Positions 13,191-23,176 of a DNA stretch of 64,000 nt are shown here, in pieces. The notes under the pieces are model-generated. The model was not told where the DNA came from. It saw only the letters and a list, made by a program, of their open reading frames with translations, and made no database searches. Origin of the DNA: Gnomoniopsis sp. IMI 355080. Taxonomy: Eukaryota; Ascomycota; Sordariomycetes; Diaporthales; Gnomoniaceae. How positions within the stretch are numbered: the first letter of the stretch is position 1; every line of letters starts with the position of its first letter. The position numbers and the translations under genes are program-made. The stretch is from positions 62,001 to 126,000 of the forward strand of contig JAPEVC010000068.1 of NCBI GenBank assembly GCA_027946555.1, given 5' to 3'.

Positions 13191-14980
13191 ATGACAGCTG
13201 GGGCTGCCGTGAATCGGTGCTTCATCTGCATTCTGTGCCTGTTTCAGTGTGTCAGCCGAATTGTGGTGGCTGTCTTGAGCCTGGTAGTGCTGCTCTTGTT
13301 CACCCTCCTGCTCTATCGACTCTACCTGCATCCACTCTCGCGAATACCGGGTCCTCGTCTTGCTGCCGTCTCCTCCGCGTGGTACGCTTATCATGTACGC
13401 AATGGTCACATGCTACACTTGGGCCAGACCCTGCATAAGCAATACGGCTCTGTCGTACGCGTTCGCCCTAACGAGGTCTGGCTCGCTTCCAGAGACGCTT
13501 TCAAGATTATTTACAGTAAGGCGGCACATGACTGTCTCGAGTCACCATCCCGACTTACCTTCCTGCAGGTCCCACGAACGGCTATGAGAAGTCCTACTTC
13601 TACTGTGAGTTCGATCGTCCTTGGGGTATTTTCGGAAAATTATGCAGGGGCTAACATCAGACATCGCCCTGCAGTGGCTACAGCCTTACTCAAACCCAGG
13701 CTGAGCTGGCATGGTTGGAACCTATCTTTACAGTCGCCTGACACACTTGACCTCCTGGCTGAACGTGACTTGAAGCGTTATCGCCTGCAACGAAGACTCA
13801 TCGGCCCAGTCTATAACGCGAACAATGTCAAGCAATACGAAGCGTCCGTTGACACCGTGTTGGACCGAGTCATTGCACAGTTGCACTCCCTCAATGGGGC
13901 CGAAGTGGATCTGAAGGAATGGATGCACATCACCGTCGTCGAGTGTCTTGGCGCAGTCAGCCTCTCTTGGTCGCCAGGCTATCTGTCTAGCAAATCAGAT
14001 GGTAATTCCGGAAAGCATGCCTACATGGGATGGAGAAGGAAGAGTGTCTTTGGCATTTTCCCATGGGCCGTCATCTCCGAGTACATTTCGAAGTCGGCCG
14101 GACGAGCATTCGCCAACTTCTGGGGCCTCACTTATCACACGCCCAAGGAGGGCTTCAACCCCTTCTTTCCCGTCAGTACTCAAATATCTTGCACAGCAGT
14201 TGGGTCATGCTGACTTGAAATCTCTTGTAGGCCGTTCAGAAGAAAATCACGAAGCGTGTCAAAGCTGGACTCCATGGGCAGCCACAGAAAAATGTGCGGA
14301 AGGATATCATGACCGATCTAATTCAGTTGAGCAAAGACCGACCAGAGTTCAATGAGCATTACCTTCGAAGGATGGCAATGTCCAACTTCGGAGCCGGCCA
14401 CGAAACATTGACCTCGACACTCGTGTCCGCCTTTGCCATGATAGGCTCACATCCCGCAACTCAGGCGCAAGTCGCGAATGAAGCGCGCCAAGCCTCTGGT
14501 TCTCTCAGCTACGAAGCTGCAAGTCAGCTGCTATTCACTCAAGCGAGTATTAAGGAAGCCCAGCGGCTCCATCCCGTCATTGGCATGTCTTTGCCTCGAA
14601 GGGTACCTGAGGGAGGGATGAATGTCCACGGGCTCCACATTCCGTCCGGAACAACTGTTGGTTGCAATCCAGTGTCCCTGCACCGCACACCGGAAATCTT
14701 CGGCCAAGACGCTGAAGCATATCGGCCAGAGCGTTGGCTAGACGAGGCGTCGAGAAAGGATCTGGATCGATTCAACTTGATCTATGGTGGCGGCGCTCGA
14801 ACTTGTCCTGGGAGGTATCTTGCCGAGATGCTTGTGGGCAAGATAGTGCCAGTCATCATCAGACATTTTGAAATCAACGTCACGATACCGTCAGAAGATG
14901 AAATGCCCTTCTACTTCATGGCAATGCTGACAGGAGTCAAGGCCCGTTTCATTGCCAGAGACAGTTTGCCAGACAGCTGA
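13191..14980 (+). CDS. Cytochrome P450, pisatin-demethylase-like
   Basis: Haem-thiolate monooxygenase anchored in the ER by an N-terminal helix (residues about 19-43). The start is the ATG of MTAGAAVN; the upstream in-frame extension has only a TTG. P450 motifs seen are the proline hinge RIPGPR, ERDLKRYRLQRRLIGPVY, ECLGAVSLSWSPG, GWRRKSVFGIFPWA, the oxygen-binding AGHETLTS, ExxR in KEAQRLHP, PERW, and the haem loop YGGGARTCPGRY, where Tyr replaces the usual Phe seven residues before the Cys. These match the pisatin-demethylase-like group of fungal P450s from memory. Introns near 13515 (donor gtaagg) and 14172-14230 give clean joins. The segment around 13625-13745 does not (see findings) and may carry a frame lesion. 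No other biosynthetic gene adjoins, so the substrate is unknown. Confidence 0.82.
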
Positions 14981-15208
14981 TGATAGTGGTGTAAATACAT
15001 CTTCTCATTCAAGTCCACCCTTTTTTTTTCTCTGTGGAGGGTGGTAAAGCCGCAATACCGCTGCGTCTTCAAGTGAGCTTGTAGCCTTGGCGGTTATTAA
15101 TCAACGAGTATTCAGTCAGCGTCTGTGGTTCCCTTTGCTGCTGTATCCTCGTTCCATTGTGACGTGTTTTTCCAGCACAAGCGCAGTTTCGCAAGGTTCG
15201 AACTCTTG

Positions 15209-15475
15209 TTAGTCAAAGCGTACAGAGTTACAAGCGCCCAGAAGGCCCTCGATGCGGCTCATGACCATAGATGTCGCCTCTCCATGGTCGAAAGCCCACT
15301 GGACCTTGAGAACCGGAATCGAAGTACCTTGGGCAACAAACTGCATGGCGTGCGCTTCGCCAAAGTTGTTGAACGAAAAGACCTTGATGCAATTTTTTGG
15401 ACAAATACAGAATGTTCTGACGTCCTCGTAGCCACGAGAAAGGCCGGTATCTGCTGGCCCAGGCGAGGGCTGGTG
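15209..15475 (-). pseudogene. Fragment of an APH/choline-kinase-like phosphotransferase
   Basis: An 88-codon open frame without its own start codon reads RTFCICPKNCIKVFSFNN, then EAHAMQFVAQGTSIPVLKVQ, then SMVMSRIEGLLGAC. This order (short N-lobe strands, Lys-containing strand, an E-A-x-x-M-x-F-V helix, TSIPVPKV and a hinge VMERIEG) is characteristic of the N-lobe of fungal aminoglycoside-phosphotransferase-like proteins. No C-lobe motifs (HGDLxxxN, DWE) follow before 14981, and a TAA ends the frame at 15209. An ATG-initiated frame upstream (15659 to about 15490, MPEFVASADDTLN) might be a first exon, but I found no good splice. Most likely a truncated or decayed gene. Confidence 0.45.
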
Positions 15476-17532
15476 TCAGCCAACGGGCTACAAAGCCGAA
15501 TTCGCTATACACGACGCAGATTTGTTCGTGTTTGGCATCGGTCGCTTTGGTCCCGGCCGGTGGGTCCACGTTGGGTTTGGCACCGAGTTGTGTTGTAGCT
15601 GCAACCTCGTGATTGCTGGCGTTGAGAGTGTCGTCCGCTGATGCAACGAACTCGGGCATACCGGTGAATTATCTTTCTGAGCACTGCCCGATTCCTGGCT
15701 GGAACCCTGATCTTGCGACCTGGCAATCTCGAGAAAGTAAACAGGTATGTCAATTCCATTGAATTAAGTAGTCTGGATAAGAATCTCCAATTAAGCAGAA
15801 AGTTCGGGCCTTGTGAATCTGCATGGAAGTGAGGTATGTCATGTTCAAAGTTTTGATCGACCTTGCCTGTGATAATTCGAGTGGAACAAGAGTTGTGGTG
15901 CGGTCTCCAAGCTGCGTGTTGGTTGCTCAAGGAATACGACCCAGCCAAATGTTACCTGCCGTGTAGACATCACTGTTGCCAGTGGTAGTTCTACTGGCTT
16001 ATCTCGTTCTTCCCAGTGGCTGCATTAAAGTTGTTGTTGTAGTTATAGTTCTGTGCTCTCAGAAATGTTCATGAAGAATTGGGTACTGGAGAGCTCAGAG
16101 AATACTGTATTGATTTGCTGTCTTGTGCGCCCTGGCATAGCCGCTGACCAAGGCTTAGAAAGTCAGCCAGCACCCCTTCATCAATCTATCAAATTTGGCA
16201 CTTGGAAAGTCTAGTCACTGTGGCTATGTCCAGCGCCATAGACTCTTACATGAATTCAAGTCATTCTCGTTGAACACATCTCTTGCCTTGGCTCATGAAG
16301 GGGGCAAACAGACTTGGAATATATCAGGGCAAACAAATCAGGCAAGATACTGCTTATAGTGCTTATCCCAACACATATGATACTGGTGTGAAAGTCTGAA
16401 TAGTATACTTTAAGTGGTAAAAGGCTTCTCTCAGAAAATCCTAGTCCTGAATTGACTTCGCCCTAGGTAGATGCGAAAAGGGCTGGTGAATGATTTGCGA
16501 TCTTGGGCTGATTTGGCTGGTTGCCTCTCCAACAAAGCGCAAAAACTCAGTGACCAACATTGCCCAAAGGAAAATTATATCTCTCCTAGGTACATGTTAA
16601 TGGAGATTGAGTATCAGAATGGCGTCATGAAAAGGAAGGCGCTCTGAATTCAGTCTATTGCCCTGGAGACCTGGAGGAGACCCCGCTCCCCACAAGACAC
16701 CTTTGTACTAGGGCAATTGTTCCCCAGATCCCACTGTTTGGAAATAACGCGCTCCTTCCTTAGGTATCCCAATATGCCTGAGTCTGGAGTCTGGGGCTGA
16801 CAAACAAACCACGTCCCCTTCTCTGCGTCTCGCTTCCTGCAAACGTCATCCTTCACTCAACCAGCAAAAGTCGCAATCTTCGTCGAGTTCGCCACTCTTT
16901 ACGCCAAGTCAGACTCCTTCCCAACATATTCACATCACACTCATTTGAAAATAATCGATTTCATCTGGTCAAGCACTCCCTTTGATCTAGAGATAGTTTT
17001 TCAGCACTGCCAGCCTTGCGCTATAAGACAAGTGCTGCAGCAATCCATCAGCCTTGCGACGCAGATCACAGCCACGCCTTCGATCCTGCCCAGACAAAAC
17101 AGAATTATTGCAGTAAGCTATCGGTCAACATTCCCTCCTATCGATCATTCTATCAGTGACTGAGATATGATTCTCTAGGTGTCTTGAGCACGCCCACTTC
17201 TGCGCTGCCCTATCTGCGCTTCAGGCCTTAGGAATCAACATAGCCTTGGAGCACCGTTTACCCCTTCTAATACTCGATCCCCGAAACATTTCCACCAAGA
17301 CTTCCGTCTTCCCTCAATCTTGGACCACAGCTTAGCCTTGTGAAGTCCAGTCCTTTCTGTACGAGTCGACGACTGTTTCCACAACACCAAGCCACATAGC
17401 CTTGCCACTGTCTAGACCTGAAGTAAATCCATTAGACTCTTTGTCTGCTGGTGACATCTTCGTCGGCAGCAACTCAACTACAGTCAATCAGACTTCTCTT
17501 CAAACGAGGACAACTTACCAGGTTACTGGAAG
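15476..17532. other. Intergenic; long leader upstream of the secreted protein gene
   Basis: About 2 kb with no recognisable gene. The distal part (16.0-16.8 kb) is comparatively AT-rich. The proximal 500 nt before the next gene are pyrimidine/CA-rich, like a fungal 5' leader, and carry five copies of AGCCTTG. The octamer CCTAGGTA occurs at 16462 and 16585. Confidence 0.5.
17012..17404 (+). repeat. Five AGCCTTG heptamers in the upstream leader
   Basis: Exact AGCCTTG starts at 17012, 17050, 17242, 17334 and 17398, all on the plus strand. The last three share the extended form TAGCCTTG. The heptamers end 128 nt before the start codon of the downstream secreted protein gene. Their role is unknown; they could be transcription-factor sites or leader RNA elements. 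Confidence 0.6.
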
Positions 17533-18708
17533 ATGAAGGTGAGCAATCCTTGGTTCTCTTTGCCACTCCATCATATCGCCATATATCGCCATACAAACCC
17601 GGTCTTTCCATCATATAATCCAGGGGTTTTCCGGGTCTGTTATTTCTTCCAGCATACACACCCATTAGACAATCCCATACCTGTCTACAAGCATATGTCT
17701 TACTCTTCATATTCTGGGCCACATTTTGGCTAATCCACACAGGCTTCGATCTTTGTTTCCAATGGTGTCTTCCTGCTTGGTGCTACCCAAAGCGCTATAT
17801 GTGCTATCGTCCCCGCAGTCAACGAGAATTGGGTCTCTAGTGAGGAGCACTTGGATCAGACCACTTCGAGCATGATGACCACTGTTGCAGCCGAATTCGA
17901 GGCCAAGAAAATGGATACCTCCTTTGTTGACCCTGGAGGACATGTGAAAGCCACCACTGGGCCCAACATCTATTATCAGGCCCTGCACAGCTCGGATGAC
18001 TATTCCCACCCACGAGGCACAGTCAACCCAAACTCCATGATGGTCAAGTGCAATGACCAGAACCTCCAGAGTACCTGCGGCAACCCTCCATTCAATATCC
18101 GCTGTACAGAGGGATGCGCCTCCAGCACTATGTGCGCCATCATTATGGACCATCCCCATATGTTGTGTGAGAGCGAGTGTACCTGCATTGCTGGGGACAA
18201 GGACACCATGCCGACCTTCAATGAGTTCGCAGACCTCGAGTAGGACTTTGATGCTGGAACTGATGATGAATCAGATGAGTGGCTGGAGAGAGGACTTGCA
18301 CTCCTTGGTGAGCTCCACGACGGATATGTGGGCAGCTTCACTGGCCCCCAATTGATTCGACTAGCTGGTCACTTCCCAGCAGGCTTCACCCACATCGAAG
18401 AGCATATGAGGACACTCAAGTACCTTGATCATCAGGCAATTATCAAGGGAAGAAAAGTATTGGATATCAGATCAATCTTGGAAACATCCGAGACTGACTG
18501 TCCCAGAGATCACACAATCCTTACTATCGACGCTCCAACTGCAGCTGATGGCGATAGCGCGACTCATCGCCTGAAGAACAACTCGCGCTACTACCGTTTC
18601 TTAGAAGTGCGACAACAGGTTGTGCTGACTGTAAAGGCAGTTGGAAGAAAGGCACTCGATATCCATCGAACTATCCGCGGTACCCATACCAACCAAGACA
18701 ATGCCTAG
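17533..18708 (+). CDS. Secreted Cys-containing protein, unknown, with in-frame TAG or alternative intron
   Basis: The ATG at 17533 is followed after two codons (MK) by a 204-nt intron (17539-17742, gtgagc...cacag). Splicing produces a typical signal peptide, MKASIFVSNGVFLLGATQSA, with likely cleavage after about residue 23. The mature part has paired cysteines (KCNDQNLQSTC, IRCTEGC, CESECTC). The frame meets TAG at 18241, giving 168 residues. The same frame then continues open for 155 codons with coding character (DDESDEWLERGL, GSFTGPQLIRLAGHFPAGF, HIEEHMRTLKYL) to a TAG ending at 18708. A candidate intron 18167-18274 (gtgaga donor, CTGAT branch-like site, tcag acceptor, 108 nt and so phase-neutral) would remove the stop and give about 287 residues. 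No family recognised. Confidence 0.6.
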
Positions 18709-19187
18709 ACTCTGGGCTGAGCCATGGTTGCAATTTCAGCTAGCCTGGTGCTACAGAGCTGACGCACTACATGCCTGCTCGGATGCTGGGGATACATCAT
18801 ATACCCGCGTGATCTGCTGAAATTTGTGTGGGTTGATGCTTCACTGCTTTCTGCCTGGTGAATTTGACAGAGGAGAGGATGATGGGGACGCAGGAGACAA
18901 ATGAAATAGCTTTGATAACATATCAAAGATCGACTCATACTCGCCGAAGAAGATGGCATCTTCAAAGCAGCCCGGTGACAGAATTTTGTTGGCATCGTCG
19001 ATTCTGGGCCATTTGTAGTGATGAACCTAATCTTGACTGCCGCTGTATAAATCTCACCGGCCCATATCTGCGGTGGCATCCCGTGCCTTGGACCATATCA
19101 GTGACATTCTGGTAGAGAATGATGATGTCTGATTGTTGATAGGTAGAGGATGTTGTGTGACTATTAACGCGTCTGTGTTTTTCATGA
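18709..19187. other. Intergenic between convergent genes
   Basis: Holds the 3' UTRs of the secreted protein gene and the CCC1-type transporter. No other feature seen. Confidence 0.6.
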
Positions 19188-20171
19188 TTAAGGCCCGTGG
19201 CGGCCCATTCCTTCAAATAACCTCACACATAACACAGCAGCCAATGCTGCCAAACTGCCCAGAATCACCATCTGTGTGCCCTCCCAAGCACTTCGGCATA
19301 TGTCTCGCCATTTCCAACCTTCTTTCCCCAGACCCTTTTCCTTCAACCAGACTTCTTCTTTCGCCTTCTGCATATGGAGCACGAAGTCCTTGATGAAACC
19401 AAAAGAGAACAAGGCAATCACGCAGACAATGAAGCTCCATAACAACCCATCACCAACCTTCTTGACGATAAAGTAAGGGAAGAGAGGTAGGCTGCCACCG
19501 ATGAGGTAGCCCATTGCCACAGATAGCCCGGATATCCAAGGGGCCGGCGGGAAATCCTCCTCTGCCTCGTCTTCTGCGGCCGTTGTCCTCTCCACTGCTG
19601 CTGCCACGTCGTCTCTTCCAGCAATATGCTCTTGCACCAAGTCCAGTAGCTCGGGAGGGAGATCCAGCGGCGCAAGGTATCTGTCCACCACCTGCGCGGC
19701 CTTCTCATCCATCTGCAGCTTCTCTTCTTCGCCCTCCGAGGTGCGCACGTGGGCGGAACCACTCCTTGCATCCCCCCTGGCGCTCAGGTAGCCGCCGATG
19801 CCCATGGAAATGCTCCCAGCACAGATTTCCGCCATGCCAGCGTAGATCACCGTGTCTGTCTGGCCCAGACTTGACAAGCCTGCCGTCAACGCAAAGGGGA
19901 CGGTGAGCCCATCGGCAAAGCCGAGAGTGAAGTCCGCAAGGAAGCGCGAGAGGGTAGGTTTGCTGAGCCACGATGAGGGGGAGGCCCGGATGGCGTGGCG
20001 CTGTGCTGGTGTGAGGAGGTTGGAGGAGGTCTCGGAGAGGGGCAGGTTGTCTGCTGAAGAGGACGGAGAACCAAGAGAGGCATGGAACGTCTCGGCGTTG
20101 AGAGGCGAGTAGAGAGGCAGTGTCGAGGGGGAGGTTTTGGAGGAGCCTCCGCGGCCGAGTGATGCGAACAT
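19188..20171 (-). CDS. CCC1/VIT1-family vacuolar iron/manganese transporter
   Basis: Single-exon gene of 327 residues. The family moves Fe2+ or Mn2+ from cytosol into the vacuole. The hallmark first helix is visible as ADFTLGFADGLTVPFALTAG, followed by TVIYAGMAEICAGSISMGIG and the YLSARGD turn. A cytoplasmic metal-binding-type helical region with many acidic residues follows (EGEEEKLQMDEKAAQVVDRY; TTAAEDEAEEDFPP). Three C-terminal hydrophobic segments follow (GLSVAMGYLIGGSLPLFPYF, LLWSFIVCVIALFSFGFI, MVILGSLAALAAVLCVRLF). The start is the ATG of MFASLGRG; the frame is open further upstream but begins only at GTG. In other fungi this family is often controlled by iron-responsive factors, but no site was identified here. 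Confidence 0.9.
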   Translation of the reverse strand: MFASLGRGGSSKTSPSTLPLYSPLNAETFHASLGSPSSSADNLPLSETSSNLLTPAQRHAIRASPSSWLSKPTLSRFLADFTLGFADGLTVPFALTAGLSSLGQTDTVIYAGMAEICAGSISMGIGGYLSARGDARSGSAHVRTSEGEEEKLQMDEKAAQVVDRYLAPLDLPPELLDLVQEHIAGRDDVAAAVERTTAAEDEAEEDFPPAPWISGLSVAMGYLIGGSLPLFPYFIVKKVGDGLLWSFIVCVIALFSFGFIKDFVLHMQKAKEEVWLKEKGLGKEGWKWRDICRSAWEGTQMVILGSLAALAAVLCVRLFEGMGRHGP

Positions 20172-20708
20172 TATATTGCTGGCGAAGGCGGGTAATGTTG
20201 CAGGAAATGGCTTGACTGCGCTCTTCGGATCAAGCAGCACGAGATGTGTCCTCGTCAGGAGTGCCCTCGAAGTTGTCCGTCCTGTGACCTGTCCCTAGAA
20301 GCCCTCTCTGCCTGTGTGGGAGCGGCAATCCGAGAGTCGCAAAAGATGCCGCTGCTTCCTGGGATCCTTCTCAAGACGCAACAGTGAAAGAGATCCAAAG
20401 CAAAGGCCCGGAAGTGGTCGGCCTTTGTCCATTAATATTCGGGACCATTTTCTCGGACTATTCCCTTCCTCACCCGTTCATGCATTGACAATCCAATAAC
20501 CCCCCTCCCTACCCACCGTGTATCCTTTACGAGCGAGTCTAGTCAAGGTCAGTCAACCCGGCAGCCGGTGGGTTTGCTGCACGAGAACCAACATGCACCA
20601 TCCATTGGACAAACAAGCATTCAATGATCATCCACTGGCCTACCCGAACAGGGAGGTTACACTGGGGGCATCTGGGTTGCTTCGGTCAGATCTGCGGGGC
20701 CGGCTGGG

Positions 20709-20738
20709 CCTGCCAGCCTGCCAGCGCCTGCCAGGCTG
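20709..20738 (+). repeat. CCTGCCAG direct repeats with hairpin
   Basis: CCTGCCAG occurs at 20709-20716, 20717-20724 and 20727-20734. CAGCCTG (20714-20720) can pair with CAGGCTG (20732-20738) over an 11-nt loop. Located about 540 nt upstream of the CCC1-type gene. Confidence 0.6.
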
Positions 20739-21105
20739 CTTGGCAGGGGTCTTTGCAAGTGGTGGGGGGCCAGGGGGGATGCCAGAGACGCTAGAGACAT
20801 GGCCTGAAAGGTCAGCAAGGTAGGTTTTGCAGCGGTCTTGATTGGGGCCCTTCGGCAACCTTTTCCCGGCCCCGCTATGCAACCGTTCCAGTGGCACAGC
20901 GGGCAGGGCGCACGTGGGCGTGTCTTGGCTGTGCTTGTTCACGGAGTACTAATTGGTCAGTTCACTTCCTAAGTAGTCGACTTTTTTTTGTTAAGGCTGA
21001 TATGAGTTTCCATCTGTCTTTCATGTCGATATATGCATCATGCCGGTCTCCAATAGTCAGTAGGACTGACAGAAGAGGCGAATATTACTGTACTACGCCG
21101 CGCTC

Positions 21106-21125
21106 TTTTTTTGGGGGGGGGGGGG
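21106..21125 (+). repeat. T7G13 homopolymer tract
   Basis: Seven T followed by thirteen G in intergenic DNA. It is prone to sequencing-length error. Confidence 0.85.
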
Positions 21126-21704
21126 CAGGGGCCTGCTGGATTTTCTGACTTGTCCGTGATCTTCTCTTCCCTGTTGTGCTCTGAGCTCATCTAGAGTAAA
21201 CAGAGCAGAGGACGATGTATTAGCGGCCAACGCCCCAGATGGTGGCCCAGAAGATGTAGTTGATTGGATCAAACTCCATGATTTCCTGATCAATCCTGTG
21301 TGCCAAGTCGGAAATGCTAATATGTTGGGATGTGGATGACCGAGTTCATGGTAGAGGACTTGTAGAGCTGAAAAGAGCAGTCTTATAACAGCCAGCCAAC
21401 GAGAAGTAGAAAGCCAAGTACGCAGTGAGGCTTTGCGAGAAGTGAGTAGGCTATGTAGAGCGGTACTACACCAGATTTGAGACAGTTGGACACGAAATTA
21501 GATAAGATTGAGCATGTGTTTATATGCCAATGACCTGCCGAGGATGCATACGTCGATAATAAGCACCGTTCTCCAATGTGTGCAAGAGTGACTTCGTATC
21601 TTCTAGGTAGGTTCGAGACGCGACGCGTGCACACTAAGTAGATAAACCTCGGCCCAAGGTCGGCTGTGATGAGATCGCTCAACCGCCCAACACAATCAAG
21701 GCTG

Positions 21705-22957
21705 CTACGAAGCCTTCACAGCATAAATCTTGTAAGACCCTAAAGCCATTGTCAGTGTCAAGCCCAACTGATGGGTACAGTGTAGATTGACTTACCAGCC
21801 CAGGAATTCAAGTCTTCGCCTTCCAAGTCTGCCAAATCTTTTTCATCAAAAGCATACGTCTGATCCTTCGAGCTGTCCCCCCCGCAACATGAAGAAGACG
21901 ATGCAGCAGCAGCCACGATAGCCGCGTCGACCTCTACCTTCTTCTGCCCAGCGCAACAAGAGGAACTTGAATTGGCTGATTCTTTGGCGTCGCCGTTGCT
22001 TCCGGAGCACGCGTTCTTTGTAGGCGCACTGCACGACGTGGAAGACGGAGCTGTCGTGCTCTCGATCCTTGGATTGCAGCACAAGTTTCCTCCCGTGCCA
22101 CCCACAGTTCTTGAGCCGTCTGGGTTCGTCTCGATATACACATTTAGATCCGCTCCATCGTCCTTGATCAGTAAGCTCTGCACGGGGAAACCAGCCTCCT
22201 TCAGATACTGCTCGTATTGTTCAACAAGGCTCGCGCCCGATACGCACCCCACATATAAGGCCATATTTGCCCGCAGCCTCTCCGGAAGGGGCTTCTTGGC
22301 CAGGATATCCGATATGGCGACACGTCCGCCGGGCTTGAGCACCCGATGCATCTCCTTGAAGACAAGGTGCTTCTCGGCCTCTGGGACAAGATTGACGACA
22401 CAGTTGGAGATGATGCAGTCAACGCTGCTAGATTCAATGGCCAGCATCTTGGTAATCTGGGACTCAATGAATGTGACGTTGGACTTGTTATGTTTGGCCT
22501 TGATCTCGTTGGCACGAGCGAGCATATCCTGTCCATGTCAGTACTGCGCTCCGGAAACATAAACTGGTCAGGAAATCGTACTTGGTTCATGTCCACGCCA
22601 ATGACTTTGCCAGTCGACCCAACCTTTTTTGCGGCCAAGAAAACGTCAAAGCCAGCGCCACTGCCCAAATCAACAACCGTTTCGCCCTGAGAGACTGAAT
22701 TAGCTGCGGCTACAATATACCACTCTCCATGCTGATGTTCGTGCCCATATGCTTCATTGACTCACCTCCCGAATACTGGCCATGGCCATAGGGTTTCCAC
22801 AACTCAAGCCCAGATTCGACTCCTTTGGAATATCCTTGAGCTCGTCTTCCGAATATCCGAAAGCCTTGGCGACCGCCTCGCCATAGTCGAGGGCAGTTCC
22901 CCTTGAGGCAGCGCTGTACCGCTCGCTGACTTGGTTGTAAATGTGCTGGCTGTCCAT
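21705..22957 (-). CDS. Arsenite methyltransferase (AS3MT/ArsM type)
   Basis: S-adenosylmethionine-dependent enzyme that methylates trivalent arsenic. Four exons (22957-22766, 22686-22582, 22528-21796, 21739-21705) give 354 residues, with the frame checked. The SAM motif I is VVDLGSGAGFDVFLAAKKVG. The three cysteines known to bind As(III) in the family are visible in GLSCGNPMAMASI, IISNCVVNLVPEAEKH and LYVGCVSGASL. The C-terminal third carries an unusually Cys-rich, low-complexity stretch (NLCCNP, TSCSAPTKNACSG, SSCCAGQ, SSCCGGD), then a conserved-looking tail ending GSYKIYAVKAS after the last 56-nt intron. The start is the ATG of MDSQHIYNQV; the upstream extension begins at TTG. It lies head-to-head with a bZIP gene 219 nt away, which suggests a local regulatory pair. 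Confidence 0.93.
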
Positions 22958-23176
22958 TTTTATTTTGTTCAACTTTGGTTCCTAATACTCAGTCTATCGA
23001 TGGAATAATTGGACTGTACTGGTCTCCCACTTCCACATGATTTGAAAGACGGTTGAACTTATATATGTAACGTGTAGTACAAGTGGCAATGGGAATCTCA
23101 AGTGACGCTATTCCTAATCTGGAAGGAATTTGATATGTCACTGGACCAAGCTAACTGAAACGGGCAAGTTCTTGGT
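22958..23176. promoter_or_regulatory. Shared divergent promoter of arsM and the bZIP gene
   Basis: 219 nt separate the two divergent start codons. A TATA-like ttatatatg lies at about 23060. No canonical Yap site (TTAGTAA/TTACTAA) is visible. If the bZIP start is the downstream ATG at 23312, the region extends by 135 nt. Confidence 0.5.

Larger units (their letters stand above)
20172..21704. other. Intergenic, repeats and homopolymers
   Basis: About 1.5 kb with no credible gene. It contains three CCTGCCAG copies at 20709, 20717 and 20727 with a 7-bp hairpin, and a T7G13 tract at 21106-21125. Confidence 0.6.

Noticed and set aside
20172..20240. Upstream extension of the CCC1-type protein (MLLDPKSAVK)
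   Set aside because: Its first codon is GTG; the ATG at 20171 fits the family length and eukaryotic initiation.
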